Source of the DNA: Notamacropus eugenii
Lineage: Eukaryota; Chordata; Mammalia; Diprotodontia; Macropodidae
Direction: 5' to 3'
DNA length: 64,000 nucleotides
NCBI RefSeq assembly: GCF_028372415.1
Contig: NC_092873.1
Span: 348,959,390-349,023,389 of the forward strand
Positions 37,974 to 59,673 of the stretch are shown piece by piece (the first letter of the stretch is position 1; each line of letters opens with the position of its first letter). Under the pieces are notes generated by a model, which saw nothing but the letters and a program-made list of their open reading frames with translations, searched no databases and was not told where the DNA came from. The position numbers were made by a program, and so were the translations under genes.

Positions 37974-38155
37974 ATCTATCTATCCATCTCTCTCTCAATA
38001 TAGTTTGTACATATTTACATATTGTCTTCCCTATTAGAATGTGAGTTACTTGAGGGCAGGGATTGTCTTCTGCCATACTTTGTAACCCCAGTGCTTAGCA
38101 CAGTGCCTGGCACTGTATGTAGTAGGCACTTAATAAACACTTTTGATTGGGTTTG
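37590..38155 (+). repeat. L2-type LINE tail interrupted by a compound microsatellite
   Basis: The left arm (37600-37806) and right arm (38000-38155, 'gagggcagggattgtcttc', 'cacagtgcctggcactg') are one L2 tail. A (CT)n run at about 37807-37912 and a (TATC)n run at 37936-37992 have grown between them. Confidence 0.65.
37807..37992. repeat. Compound (CT)n and (TATC)n microsatellite
   Basis: About 100 bp of nearly pure CT is followed by about 14 TATC units. Confidence 0.95.
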
Positions 38156-38774
38156 ATAGCATCTTTAAAGTTCACTGGAGTGTTACTTTCTCTTGAATGT
38201 AAATGGCAGGGTGCTGGGGGGAAGAGTACACAAACTTGCTGAATCCCACTGGAAATGTCCTCCGTTTCTCTAAAAAATGAAGATGAAAAAGTCCAGTCCC
38301 TCAATCTTGTCCATTCCCTAATACCTTACAGCCAGCCCTTTTCCTACCTGTGGGGGAGTCCAAGCCTTTCCTGGGCCCTGCCTCCAGGGTTCTCCAAGTG
38401 CTCCAGACCTAAACGCCTTTGGGTAGTGTGGGCTCTGGAACTACAGACTTCATCTTGCTCCCCCTCCTTATGGGGGCTCAGAGGTAATACCCAGATCTGA
38501 CCCCAGCCCACGCTGGTGCCACTGATTGGCCAGCTGTGGAATAAGCTCCAGTTGGAGACAATGCTTTGTAATTCAGACTCAAGGTTCCACTGAGTTTCTC
38601 AGAGAAACTGTGATGAGGAGAGTCAAGTTGGCTTTGTGGAAAAAGTTGGGGAGGGAGCAGTAGCTGTAAACTGGAGCTGGGGCCTCTCTCTGAAGATGAT
38701 TTCTCTTTTAGCTTTGGGTTTTCCTCTTCCCCCCTTCCCGTCTCTACTCCCCTTACCCAGCTTCTTCTGCCCAC

Positions 38775-38960
38775 TGCATGACTCACCTTGGCACAGACAC
38801 AATGGCTCCAGGGTGGGCACAGAGCCCACTGCCTATTGCTCATCAGCCTGACTCCACTTCTTTCCGAGAAGCCCATTGAGCTGAGAGCTTGGGCAGCACC
38901 CTTGTTTGGCAATCTTGCATCCTTGGGATAAAAGCAGCTTCACCTCCTGGGGGGTTGACA
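38775..38960 (+). promoter_or_regulatory. GFAP: GFAP distal astrocyte enhancer (conserved A/B region)
   Basis: The sequence follows what I recall of the human GFAP upstream region in order: 'tgactcaccttggcacagac', then 'ggtgggcacagagccc', 'ttccgagaagcccattgag' and 'ttgggataaaagcagc'. It contains an AP-1 site TGACTCA (38779-38785) and the STAT3 site TTCCGAGAA (38862-38870), whose central CpG methylation is known to control astrocyte GFAP expression in rodents. It lies about 1.4-1.5 kb upstream of the predicted start site, close to the distance in human and mouse. Confidence 0.8.
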
Positions 38961-39639
38961 TTTTTCTCCTCCCAAACCTCTCAGAACAATAATCCTTTCA
39001 GCAAATGCCCAGGCAAGTAGAAATCAGCAGCCTGAGAATAGTTGGGGGTGGGGGTGAGGGATGCCTATCTCACAGAAGCCCAGGGAATCTGGGACTGGAG
39101 CTTGAACTCTATGTTATCGAAGCGAGAACACTAAGGTCTGAAGACAGGATAGGAACCAGGGATCCCAGGCACCAGAACTCTCAGTCCAAAGTTTACCTCA
39201 AAGGTTAACTTATTGTTCCCAAAGTTTTGCTCCTCCCCATTTTCTTATTTCCCAGAGTACCAGTACCTAGCTCCTCTGCCAGGGAACCTAGAGGATCTAA
39301 TGTGTGGGAACTCAGGGGATATAAATCTTCAGTGAGATATTGGTGGGGGAAGGGAGAGGATGGAGTATTGAGGACGGGACCCTGGGAACTCTCCCTGGGA
39401 GACAGCTCAGCACCACACAGCCTCCCTGGTCATCTGTAATGGCTTTGTGGAGCTGTCCAGTCCTGGGCTCTGGTAAGGCGCCCAGTCAGAGGAGGGTTAT
39501 GAACCAGGGCAGGGTGGCATGGTTGGGAAGGCCAGAGACGTCCTATGCCTTCCTCTGGCTCATCCTTGACTAATCTCCCCCACCTCCACCACCCCATCCC
39601 CCAAAGTCATTCCTCTCTTCTATGAAGACCAATGGAAAA

Positions 39640-39815
39640 GATGGCAGAATAGAAGTCAAGAGGGCCTGAGTTCTAGCCCCATTTTTGTCACTAACTACTT
39701 GAATAAACTTAGACATAACTAAGGACCTCTCTGGACCTCAGTTTCCTCTTCACCAAAATGAGAGAATTGCATTAAAAGATCTTGACGGTCCATTCCTGTT
39801 TTGAGATTTTAGGAG
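39640..39815 (+). repeat. MIR-like SINE between GFAP enhancer and promoter
   Basis: 'gggcctgagttctagcccc', 'ctggacctcagtttcctctt' and 'aaaatgagagaattgcatt' are in MIR order. It adds length between enhancer and promoter. Confidence 0.55.
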
Positions 39816-40231
39816 CCAGGTTTCCAGACTGATAGGTCCTGGCTAAGCTCCAGGTCTAAAACTCTTGGTATAGAGGGAAACAGGGGTAGAAAGAGAATCT
39901 TGGAGAATGGGAATTTTCAGAAAAATGAACGCCCTTGAGAAGCCCTATGTTTGGAGTGGGAAGGCCTATGAGGTGTATCACAGTAGAATAATTTATTCCA
40001 ATTCCCTGGAGAATACAAAGGCCAGCAAGAATACAGGGAGACCTTTCTCTCTCTCTCCCTCCCTTCGGTAGAATAATGAGATGGGAACTAGGGAGAGGAG
40101 AGAAGAGGGCTCCCCCCCCCCAGGGGGGCCTTCGGTCAGTGCCTCATCCCTTTCCAAGGAATGGTGCCAAAGTAAACATGGGCAGTGCCAAGAACCAACA
40201 GCTCAGGGTAGTGGAGCTGGGTGTGCCTTTC

Positions 40232-40237
40232 TATAAA
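40232..40237 (+). promoter_or_regulatory. GFAP: GFAP TATA box
   Basis: TATAAA followed by GCCC, at the place of the CATAAAGCCC box of human GFAP. The predicted start site is about 40262, giving a 5'UTR of about 18 nt; the human 5'UTR is also very short. Confidence 0.75.
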
Positions 40238-40279
40238 GCCCCCTTGGGGCTGCCTGATCCAGCCAGAACCAGGGCCAAG

Positions 40280-50616
<10,337 letters not shown>

Positions 50617-52870
50617 CCCGGGGCGTCCCCAGACAGCCCCTACAGAAGGAGGCAGAGTAGCTGCCTTGGTCCCTAAGTGAAAAGCTGTAGGGTACGCAAT
50701 TTATCCAGATACGATCCCATAGTACACGGGCTCCTCCCCTCCCTGGCCCCCAGTCTCTTGGCCAGCTTTGCTTGTCTTAGGCTCCCATCAGCATTAGGGC
50801 TGATGCTATACTTGTCACCATTTCTCCTCCTCCAGTCCCCTTTCCTACTAACTGGATAGGATGAGCCTCTAGTGTCTGTGTTTCTGGCACTATTCATAAG
50901 GGGTTGATGTTAGATATGCTGAGAAATCAGTTTGGTTTAGGCTAGTAAGGAGGAGATGGAAGCAGAGGGGAGAACATTGCTGGAGGTTGCTCCCCCTTGA
51001 CCCTCCCCACATCCTTGTTTCTATGGCAACTATCGCCAGGGTACCAGGAAGCCCAGAGCTCTCATTCCTAGACTAGGGGGAGCGAAGGGTGGTGTTGGAG
51101 CTAGTGGGGGTGGGGAGGGGGATAGAGCGTTGTCTAGGCTGAAAAAGAAGAAATCAGACCTAGCAAAGGGAAAGCAGGGGTTCTCAGGACAAGGCCAAAA
51201 GGTGAACCTCTTGTTCTCTGGCCCTGACCTGGGGGAGGTTGAGGATATTCATGGAGGTAGTTATTACTGAGTTATTAATCATTATAGCTCACAGCTATGT
51301 AACATTATAACACGTATATTTATATTTAAGGTTTACAATTCACCTTTGCTTGCAGTAAGTCTATGAGGTAGGCAGAATTATTATCTCAATTTTAAAGAAG
51401 AGTAAAGTAAGACTCAGAGAGCGTAAGTTCAACAGCTAACTTTAGAATCAGGATCTGAACCCAGGTCTCCCGACTCCAAATCCAATACACTTTTCCTTTG
51501 TCTTCTGAGTTCCAGGAGAATAAAATACCCCAGTTGACTTCAAGAGTTGTTGTTAACACAGTATACTGTCACTTATTATTCATAGGTCTTAGGATAACAG
51601 ATGTCCAGAGAATCAGCATTACAGTCACCCCTCCACTTCACCCTGGCCACCACCACCCCAGATGTGGCTGCAGTAGAACCATTTAAGGGGATTAAGGCTT
51701 GGAAAATACTTATACTTGGAGAAAGCCATTTGAAGTTCCATTCTTAGCACTTCAAATTGGGAGGGAGGGAGAGGAAGCAGAGTATTTTTTGGCACAGGAA
51801 AGTCTCTGGTGTATGTGGAGGGAGAAGGGGGAGGTCAAGAGGAATCTGAAGAAGTTTGAATGGAGACAAGATTTTGATCTGCACCAAGCCCAGGGGTGGA
51901 AGCCTAGTTCAACGGAACATTCTCTCCCTCTCCTCAATTGGAGCCAGGTGGACAGGGCACAGATCAGAATTCCCCTCATGCTTCACTAGCTGCTTCACCT
52001 GGTCTCTGATCACAGAAATTAAGAGGTTAACATCCTCTTCCTCAGGCTAGATTCTGTTGGGGAAAGTACAGCTAGAGACATCACTAAGCTTAGGGGAGCA
52101 TGTAGTCTATTTCCAAGGGCCCCTTCTCACCCAGTCAAGGCCTTCCCCATCTTTTCCCTTTTTTTTCTCTATATAAATTGGATTCTAAGCCCAATCTTGA
52201 TTTCCCCTCCCTTCTATCCCTCTCAGAAATGCAAATAGGAGGCTCTCTAATTTCCCATTTCATTGTATAAGTTGAAACTTTAGGCTCTCAAGCCAAACCT
52301 AATAGAATGTTCCTCTTCCCCAATAATTCTCCTGGCTCAGAAACAGCCATGCTAGGTACTGTGGGGGCTCCCTACACACTGCAGAGACTGTTTAGATGAT
52401 AGCAGTACCTATCCTCTATCCCTCTCTCACACATACAACTAGCTAAAACATTAATGACCTTCTACAGCACTTCCCTCCCACCACACACACACCAGCCTGG
52501 GTCCCATTTTTAAAAATGAGAAAACTAAGGAGTAGAATCAGGGAAAGAGATTAGGATAAAGAAGCTTGAATTTAAAAGTAGTGCTTGACCCATTGTGTCT
52601 CCTAATCATTCCACTGAAGGCTTTGTTGGGTATAGGGTTGTTAGTGGAGGAATATTTGGAGCCCAAAAAGTGATCTGGGTCCATTTGTTCCAAAACTGCC
52701 ACTTCACACCAACAGGCCAGACCTTGGAAGATAATGGAGAACCTTCTTTCTCAAGCTTCCTTCCACTGCGACTTTTCTTTAGTTTGTCACCCCACTGCTT
52801 CACCATTGCTGCTTTTAACCTAGTCAGTTGCAGAGGATAAATAATAAAGTGTGATCTGCATTCCCTGGAG
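50617..52870 (+). other. GFAP: GFAP 3'UTR
   Basis: About 2.2 kb to AATAAA at 52843-52848, longer than I expect for human. It contains a MIR3-like SINE at about 51265-51495 ('aaggtttacaattcacctt ... ctgaacccaggtctcccg'). The end is inferred from the signal alone. Confidence 0.55.
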
Positions 52871-53529
52871 TGAGCACCTGATTTGTATTTGAGAGGGACG
52901 CACCCTGGACAGAACTGAGGCAGGAGCAGACTTGGCTGTCTCCCCTGGCGCAGGATTCCATCATAGCTGGGAGCCACCAGTGATTCTTTCCTCTTTTCCT
53001 CTGGTTCTTATTCTACACCAATTTCCCCAATTAGGGTTTAACTAGGATTCTCTGTGCTAGTTCTCAGATCTGGGTCCTCACACAAAGGCCTAATAACTAA
53101 ACTCCTCAACCAATTTCACCTTTTGTTCAGACATCAGCCCTGTAAATCATGTCTCCCACCACAAACCTTTCCTAGTTCATGGTCTAGAAAAGGCCTGATG
53201 TGTCTCAATATCACTTACTTAGGACCCCTACCTTGTTTTTTAATCTCTTCTCCTGATCCCAAGTCCCCATTTCCCCTGAAAAGAACTTGTAACTGCATCT
53301 CCCTCCCTTTGCAGAGATGGGAGACCATGGGTGTATGCACTTTAAGGTTATCACAAATACTATCAGACACTCTTGATATATCACATATACTGTCATATAT
53401 ACATATGTATATATGACACTCTTGTCAGACACTCTTGGTGTATTTAGTTGACTTTAATGAGCTCTTTTTTCCCTCCTTTTTAATGATGTGTTACAAGGGA
53501 AGGTCACTCGATAGGAGAAAAGGAAAGGA

Positions 53530-53800
53530 GTCCATCTCTTGGCTCTAACATCATACACACCTCCCATAGAAGAGGAGAGAGCAGGTTTAAGTATGGAGTA
53601 AGACAGTGCCAGCCTCTTCATGGTGACCGTGACCCCAGACCTTGCCTATGCTAATGACACTGTTCATTCAATAGTAGGGGAGTTATAACAACAGTGTGTG
53701 TTCCTGCTTCCTGCTCTCCACTTCCCATCCATGGTGCAGTATCATTAGGACTTCTTACATTTAACTAATGTGATTTATAAACAAAAGATAATTTTTAAAC
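53530..53800. repeat. Local tandem duplication, copy 1 (downstream of FAM187A)
   Basis: Shares with 53939-54185 the ordered blocks 'catctcttggctct', 'ctatgctaatga.actgttcattca', 'ccatccatg.tgcagtatcattag' and 'catttaactaat'. It has small gaps and many point differences, so the duplication is old. Confidence 0.75.
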
Positions 53801-53938
53801 TTTTTTTTAATCAGTAGCCATTGAGGTCTTCTCCAAAAGAATCAATCAGCTTCCCAAATCTTTCCCTATTATAGTCATCTCTATTTTCCCCACTAAACCA
53901 AAGCTTACTTGACCATCTTTTATGGAAAGACCTAAGAC

Positions 53939-54185
53939 CCATCTCTTGGCTCTGATTCCACATACACCTACTTTAGGAGAAAGGAGAGCAAGTCAGTTCC
54001 TGACCTCAGACCCTTATCTCTTCTCCGTCCACTTACCTAGTCTATGCTAATGATACTGTTCATTCACTAGAAGATTGGGGAATTATAACCAACTGCTTCC
54101 CTAGTGTCCACTTGCCATCCATGATGCAGTATCATTAGAACTCTAACCATTTAACTAATATATTTAATAAATAATTGGTCTTTTA
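53939..54185. repeat. Local tandem duplication, copy 2 (FAM187A 3'UTR side)
   Basis: Partner of 53530-53800, about 400 bp away in the same orientation. It reaches to within about 20 nt of the FAM187A stop codon, so on the minus strand it forms the start of the FAM187A 3'UTR. Confidence 0.75.
54163..54168 (-). promoter_or_regulatory. FAM187A: Possible FAM187A poly(A) signal
   Basis: TTTAAT on the plus strand reads ATTAAA on the minus strand, about 35 nt after the stop. A further ATTAAA on the minus strand lies near 53803, so the true end is uncertain. Confidence 0.35.
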
Positions 54186-54202
54186 AGGTCTAAGGGAAAA
54201 GC

Positions 54203-55435
54203 CTATAGATCAGGGCAGCAGGTAAAAAAGTAACAGCAGCAGCGGCATAAGTGGATAAGAATGAAGACAGCTGTGAGGAACACATAACCCACCAGGGCAG
54301 CCTGTAGGGCATAAAGGGTCTCAGGGTCTGAGAGAGAAGCATAGTAGCGACCTCGGGATGTCACAGCCAACCGGAAGCCAGCTATCATCTCCCCATCTCG
54401 CCAACAGTAATAGATTCCCCTGTCATTTAGCTGGGCGAATCGGATATGGAATTGATTGCCATGGTCAATGAACATCCTCATGGACCGGTTGACCCCCTTC
54501 AGGAAGCTGGTGCGGTATAGACGGAGTTGGTCCTTGTCCCAGGCTACGGCATGTTCTGGACGAGCCCCAGGGCAGGAGATGATAAGCCCATGGCCAAGTC
54601 TCTGTTGGTGATACTGAATGGGTACTTTGGGAACCCAGGGCTTGCTGCCCAACTTAGAGATGAAAGAGTAGATGGCCAACAGCCCCTCCTGTGACTTCTT
54701 CTTGCAGGGCACCATGCAGCTCCGGATCATCAGCTCAGGTGGACGGTGTTTCCTTGCCATATTTCGCAGATTTCTCGGCACTGCCTGAGAGCCACAAGAT
54801 ACCACATCAGGCACGCTCTTTCGGAACCGAGGGGAAAGGCCTGATTTATTCAGGTAGCAAAGACCAATCCGCCATTGTTCCCCCCGGACACCACAGCGAT
54901 CACAGTGGGTCCACTCCCAGAAGGTAGTGAAGATATGGAGGTTTCCAAGCTCCTCATCCTCAGGAGGCTCCTGGCCTTGGTCAACAAATGCTGCCACCAT
55001 CTTTTGACTGCTTTGTATGTCCACATCGTAGCCATAGAAATAGTCACCATGGCGTGTTCCACAGAGGTAGATCCCCGAGTCCTCAGGCTGTGCCCGGAAC
55101 ACCAGTAAGTTGAACATTCGGATGCTAAAGCGGGCCAGCATGTTGCTGCCCACACGTACTTGTCCTGAATCAACCACCACCCGCCCATCAAAATCTGTCA
55201 GGACTCTGGTGTGGTAACCCCCTAGATGTTCCTGGTAGTACCAGACTACAGCGGGCACCTCCTCAGGTTTGCATTGACAGGGGAGTTCAAAGCTCATGTC
55301 AGTCAGGTAAGCTACATTATCAAACATCAAGAAGGCAGGACAAGGAGTCTTCTGAAAAACATTCTCCTTTTCTACCAATTCAAAGGCCCAGAGACTTCCC
55401 CAGCTCCAAAGCAGCAGGACAGGGATGTGGACCAT
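54203..55435 (-). CDS. FAM187A: FAM187A, Ig-like single-pass membrane protein (complete)
   Basis: Uninterrupted frame of 410 residues (human about 413). A signal peptide is visible in the first ~18 residues ([13 protein letters not shown]). The first Ig-like domain has Cys in FELPCQCK (about 53) and DSGIYLCG (about 124). The middle section is rich in cysteines ([18 protein letters not shown]). The second Ig-like domain runs from [20 protein letters not shown] to [12 protein letters not shown]. One membrane segment ([17 protein letters not shown]) near residues 383-399 is followed by a short Cys-rich tail ([11 protein letters not shown]), a likely palmitoylation site. The molecular role is not established. 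A splice acceptor lies 24 nt before the ATG (AG at 55460-55461), so the exon is joined to an upstream exon, as in the human CCDC103-FAM187A locus. It is convergent with GFAP. Confidence 0.93.
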   Translation of the reverse strand: MVHIPVLLLWSWGSLWAFELVEKENVFQKTPCPAFLMFDNVAYLTDMSFELPCQCKPEEVPAVVWYYQEHLGGYHTRVLTDFDGRVVVDSGQVRVGSNMLARFSIRMFNLLVFRAQPEDSGIYLCGTRHGDYFYGYDVDIQSSQKMVAAFVDQGQEPPEDEELGNLHIFTTFWEWTHCDRCGVRGEQWRIGLCYLNKSGLSPRFRKSVPDVVSCGSQAVPRNLRNMARKHRPPELMIRSCMVPCKKKSQEGLLAIYSFISKLGSKPWVPKVPIQYHQQRLGHGLIISCPGARPEHAVAWDKDQLRLYRTSFLKGVNRSMRMFIDHGNQFHIRFAQLNDRGIYYCWRDGEMIAGFRLAVTSRGRYYASLSDPETLYALQAALVGYVFLTAVFILIHLCRCCCYFFTCCPDL

Positions 55436-55699
55436 ACTCCTACTGGTAAAGCCAAAGAGCTAGATGGGAAGAAGGTAGGGTAAAACCAAGGCACTAAAGC
55501 GCTTTGGGCTTTAAAGGCCTCCCAACAAATGTTGTGTACAAGGGGGAATCACTCCCCCCAGCTCAGTTCTTAAGGAAGGACCTTTCTGTAGAGAAAGCAG
55601 AGCCCAACAAGGAATGTTCCCCCTTTTTTATTCCTATTGAAAATTAGAATGTTTCTAGATCTGATCCCTTCTCATGAAAAGTCATTCTAGAACCAGTCC

Positions 55700-56890
55700 T
55701 TTCTTTCTGTTCTAGAATGCCTGTGTGGAAGGTGTCATTTCACTTTATCCTTGACCTCTCTGCTGCACTGGACACTATTCACCACGTAGAGATGTTCTGA
55801 TCTCTTCAGGATTTCATGACATTTCTCTCTCCAAGTTCTCCTCCAACAGCACCTGTGACTGTTCCTCAGTTTCCTTTGCTGGCTCACCACCTGCAATCAT
55901 ACTCTCTAATTCTGGATTTTCCTTCTCTCCTCTTTTTGATGACTTCATCTGCTCTCCTGGGTTTAATGATCACCTCCATGCAGATGGCTCATAGATTCAT
56001 CTATCCAGCCCTAGTCTCTTCCCCTATGCTTTGTTTATACATCAACTAGAATGTCTCAAGCATTTCTATTCAACATGTCCAAAATGAAATTCATTATCCT
56101 TCCCCCAAAACCTTCTCTACTTCTATCAAACACACTATAATTTTTCCATTCTCCCAGGTTCATAACCTCAGATCTACATATACTTGGCTCATATCCCTCA
56201 CACTCCATATATCCAATCAGCTGACAAATCTTGCTTTATGGACCTCCATAACATCTCTTGCATATGACTCCTCTCTCCTCACAGAGGCATCATCTTAATT
56301 CATGTCCTCATTCCCTCTTACACCAACTATTGCATTAGCCTCTTTATTGGTCTTCCTGACTCGTCTTTCCCCACACCAATCCAGCTTCCACACAGATGTC
56401 AAAATGATTTTTCTTAAGCTCAGGTCTGACTACATTACTCTCTTACTCAATAAACTTCGCTGGCTCCCTATTGTCTCTAAGATAAGACTGGCTAGCTTTT
56501 CAAGAACTTCACAACCTAGCCCCAATCTATCTTCCCAACTCCATTATATATTATTCCCCTCCTGCATGCTAATATGGTCAAATTGGCCTTTTTTCCCCAA
56601 ATTTTTCACACCTGGCACTACTACCTCTCCTCTTTGTGCCTTTGTAATTGCCTCTCCCTATGCCCAGAATGTGCTTCCTTTGCAACTCTGTCTTATAAAA
56701 CCTCAAACTTCAACCACCTTCTCCACAAAGCCTTTCCTGATCCCCTTAACTCATACTGCCCTCCCTAACTACCTGCTTATATAGAATTTGTCTTTTTGAT
56801 GGAATGTAAACTCCTTTGTTTCATTTCTTATATTGTATGTCTAGTGCCTGGAATATAGCAGATATTTCATAAATGCTTGTTGATAGCTTT
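55700..56890 (+). repeat. L2-type LINE, long 3' portion
   Basis: 'ctgcactggacactattcac' near 55764, 'catgtccaaaatgaaattc' near 56074 and 'attgtctctaagataagac' near 56470, with tail 'tagtgcctggaatatagc' near 56842, are in L2 order. It lies between CCDC103 and FAM187A, in antisense to both. Confidence 0.65.
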
Positions 56891-57118
56891 TCTCTTATAG
56901 TGTTCACTTTATCTCTTTGGGAGCAGTTTTTCTCTTTCATAAATCCTGGAGAAGTATGTCTATAGTCTGACAATTGTGAACCACCCTTCAAAACCTGGGT
57001 AGCTTGACAAATCATTTGCTGGTAATTCTCCATACACTAACTCAGAAAAACTCAATTCTAGGGAAAAAATGGTGTTCCCCCACCCCAAGAAGGTGTCAAA
57101 GTCTGTCAATAAACTATC

Positions 57119-57124
57119 TTTATT
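57119..57124 (-). promoter_or_regulatory. CCDC103: Possible CCDC103 poly(A) signal
   Basis: TTTATT on the plus strand reads AATAAA on the minus strand, about 400 nt after the stop codon. Confidence 0.4.
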
Positions 57125-57526
57125 GGCCTGGGGTAGATCCTTGTAGATATTAATGGACATAACTAATCACAGATTTTAAAATTCTGCTTGCATGGGTTGA
57201 TGATAAGCACTAGGGTAAAGGACCTTAATCTTAGGGACAGGAGGCCATTCTTAGCAGGTTTTAAGGATGAGAAGCCAAATGTGTCACAATTTCCCAGTGC
57301 TCTCATAAGAGCCTTTGGCTGTTTGAAGTCATATAGATTTAAAGAGACCCATTTAAGGTTAGGATGAGTGAAACCAAACTTTTGCTGCAGTTCTTGAGGG
57401 ACAAGGTTAAAAGAAAATGTTTGGAGTTAGGCAACAAGATGGCCAACAACATTAAGGACTTTCTAGGAAAAACAAATCTCCAGGAGCTAGTCAGGTTTGC
57501 TGTTTGTCCTGAACAAGACAAGATCT

Positions 57527-59673
57527 CTAGCCAATTTGGTATAGCTCTGACAGCTCCTGGAGGAGTTTCTCATCCTCATCATTCCTACCGTGTGATTTCT
57601 CTAGCTCTTGCTCCTTACAGATCAGTTCTTCCTCTGTGGGTCTGGTAACATACATACTTTGGAGTTTCTGAAACAATTTTTGGCAGCTCTCTCTTTCAGC
57701 ACTGCTCAGCAGGCTCAGGTTGAGGCCAAATCGGCCAGTTCTGGATAGGCTATGAAGGATCTCCAGTACAGCAGCACGGTCAGCTGGCTTAAAATTCTCT
57801 GCCAATGTCACCAGCAGTTCACCGAGGAGTCCAAAACCCACATCTACTCGGAAAAGGTGGCCCAAGTTGGGGGCCCCAAGCTGTAACAGGGTCTGATAGC
57901 GTTCTGGTCCATTCTGGAGGTAGCGGCGCCAAGCCCTATAGAAATCTGAAGATGTCTCAGGCTGACAATCTCCCTTCTAGGTCAAAGGGAAAAGTAAAAA
58001 GAGTTATGTCCTCAAGACACTAAGGAGTCAATACTTGCAAGCTCTATTCCTAGCTTTTCTACTGACTCAGTCTTCATCTCAGGAAAAACATGACCCTTTG
58101 TGGGCCTCAACTTCCTCATATAAAATAGGCTTTTTAAAACTTCCCATTGTCAGGCACAAGTGGGATCTTGGGGACTAGGGTGTTAAAATAACAACATGAT
58201 TTAGCATCATATAATGGAAATTTACAAAATGTGGATACAGCATATTCTAAGATGGGAAGGGAGGTAGGCCACAGGTCTCAGAATCCTAGAGGTAGATCTG
58301 ATTGGCTGAGAGCTGACAGATCCCATCTCCTCATCCAAACCATAGTGACTGTACATACAATGGGACTGCACTTCATACTTCATGTCCTTAGCAGAATGTT
58401 CTCTGGATCAGTGAGCCCATATCGTCCTTCTACTCCCTCAACAGAATTTGGTGCAGTTTCTGCTAGTTACAGCTCTATAAACAGTGGTTGAACTGGGAAA
58501 ATATGATATAACATAGATAATGTTAATTTGTGGTTTCTCTAAGTCAATATCTAGCCCTGCAGGGATCTATTTCTATTTGAGTTCGGCACTTCCTCTCTAT
58601 AGAGTACAGAGATCCTGGCCAAGGTCACAGAATCTAAGAGACTGCTCTGATTGGCTGAGATCTGACTAACCTGTCTCTTTATCCAAATTTTGAGATGGTT
58701 CTGTACCCTGTACTTGTCACAGCCTGGAGTCTGTGTACCCTAAACCTGAATGAATGGGATTTCTTGAGTGTAAGGGGAATGGAGCTTTTCCCCAAGGTGA
58801 TGACGTGGTGGGGCTTGCATGCCTCCTCCCCAGAGATGTCCTTTCCTTGAAGTCCTCAGGATGCCTAGGGTACAAATGCCTCCTTGGAATTCTTGAAAGA
58901 TGGGCCATCCCCTTTAAGTATGACAGCACGTACGAGTAGGACTTTGTACTACGTGTGCTTAGCAGACTGTCCTCTGGGACACTGACCCCCCCCTGCAGTC
59001 CCCAGACTCCCAGCACTTAGCTCAGTGCCCAGTACACAGTAGATGCTTAATAAATGTTTATGGAATGATTGGATTGGATTTAGTCTAAAGGCAGTTTCCG
59101 CTAGTTACAGCTCTGTAAAAGTTTTGTTAATTAAGAAAAAGAAGCATTACAAGTAAAGGTTAGGGTTCCCCAATGGACTATAGAATGGCTATTTCACCTG
59201 GGAGATATAAGTGCTCTCCTCCTGAGTGATGCCTGTCTGAGCAGTGGTACTTGTCACCTGACAGTTCCAAGGCACTGTCTTCTTGATATTCATCTTGTCC
59301 TTCCGCTCTAAAGGCTTCAGGTGTGAGGCAAGGACAATGTCCCTGTGGGCAAAGGAGACAGTATTTGAGGGAAGACTCCCCAGGCTGGGTGTGGAGGTAT
59401 GGAGCTGCTGCCCTAATGGTTCCTGAACCCTGTAACTTCAGCTGCATAAACATGGTGCTATAACTATTTAAGCTAACTGGGCCATGGAATATAGTTAGGA
59501 CAGCTCTGGGGTAAAGTTGTGTAAGCCAACCTGAACTCTTCATAGGAGGCCACCTTCTGTTCCACAGCCCGGAACTTGGCAGCATTCTCTCTTTGGTATT
59601 TCTCATCAGCAGCTAGTGCAGCCTGCAACTCCTTCTCCAGAGCCCTAAAGTCAATGGTATCAGTCTTTTCCAT
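57527..59673 (-). CDS. CCDC103: CCDC103, ciliary dynein-arm attachment factor (complete, three coding exons)
   Basis: Needed to anchor outer dynein arms on ciliary microtubules; loss causes primary ciliary dyskinesia in human (family knowledge). Exons on the minus strand: 59682-59531 (ATG at 59673, 9 nt of 5'UTR), 59342-59198 and 57976-57527. Phases join to 245 residues (human 242). The N-terminal coiled coil is [20 protein letters not shown]; exon 2 carries [13 protein letters not shown] and VPWNC; exon 3 has the RPAP3_C-like fold region with [22 protein letters not shown] and [13 protein letters not shown], and ends [12 protein letters not shown]. Splice sites are canonical: donors at 59530 and 59197, acceptors at 59343-59344 and 57977-57978. 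A non-coding first exon probably lies near 61.3 kb in the shared CpG island. FAM187A lies 2.1 kb downstream on the same strand. Confidence 0.94.
58266..59130. repeat. Local tandem duplication inside CCDC103 intron 2
   Basis: Copy 1 (58266-58500) and copy 2 (58620-59130) share in order 'ctgattggctgaga.ctgac', 'cttagcaga.tgt.ctctgg' and 'gcagttt.cgctagttacag'. Copy 2 is stretched by extra sequence at about 58725-58925 and an L2 tail at about 58995-59085. Confidence 0.65.

Noticed and set aside
38927-38933. GATAAAA as a TATA box
   Set aside because: It is part of the conserved distal GFAP enhancer and lies about 1.3 kb from the real start.
40076-40279. In-frame upstream ATG for GFAP
   Set aside because: It lies upstream of the TATA box and before the expected start site; the 40280 ATG matches the conserved N-terminus.
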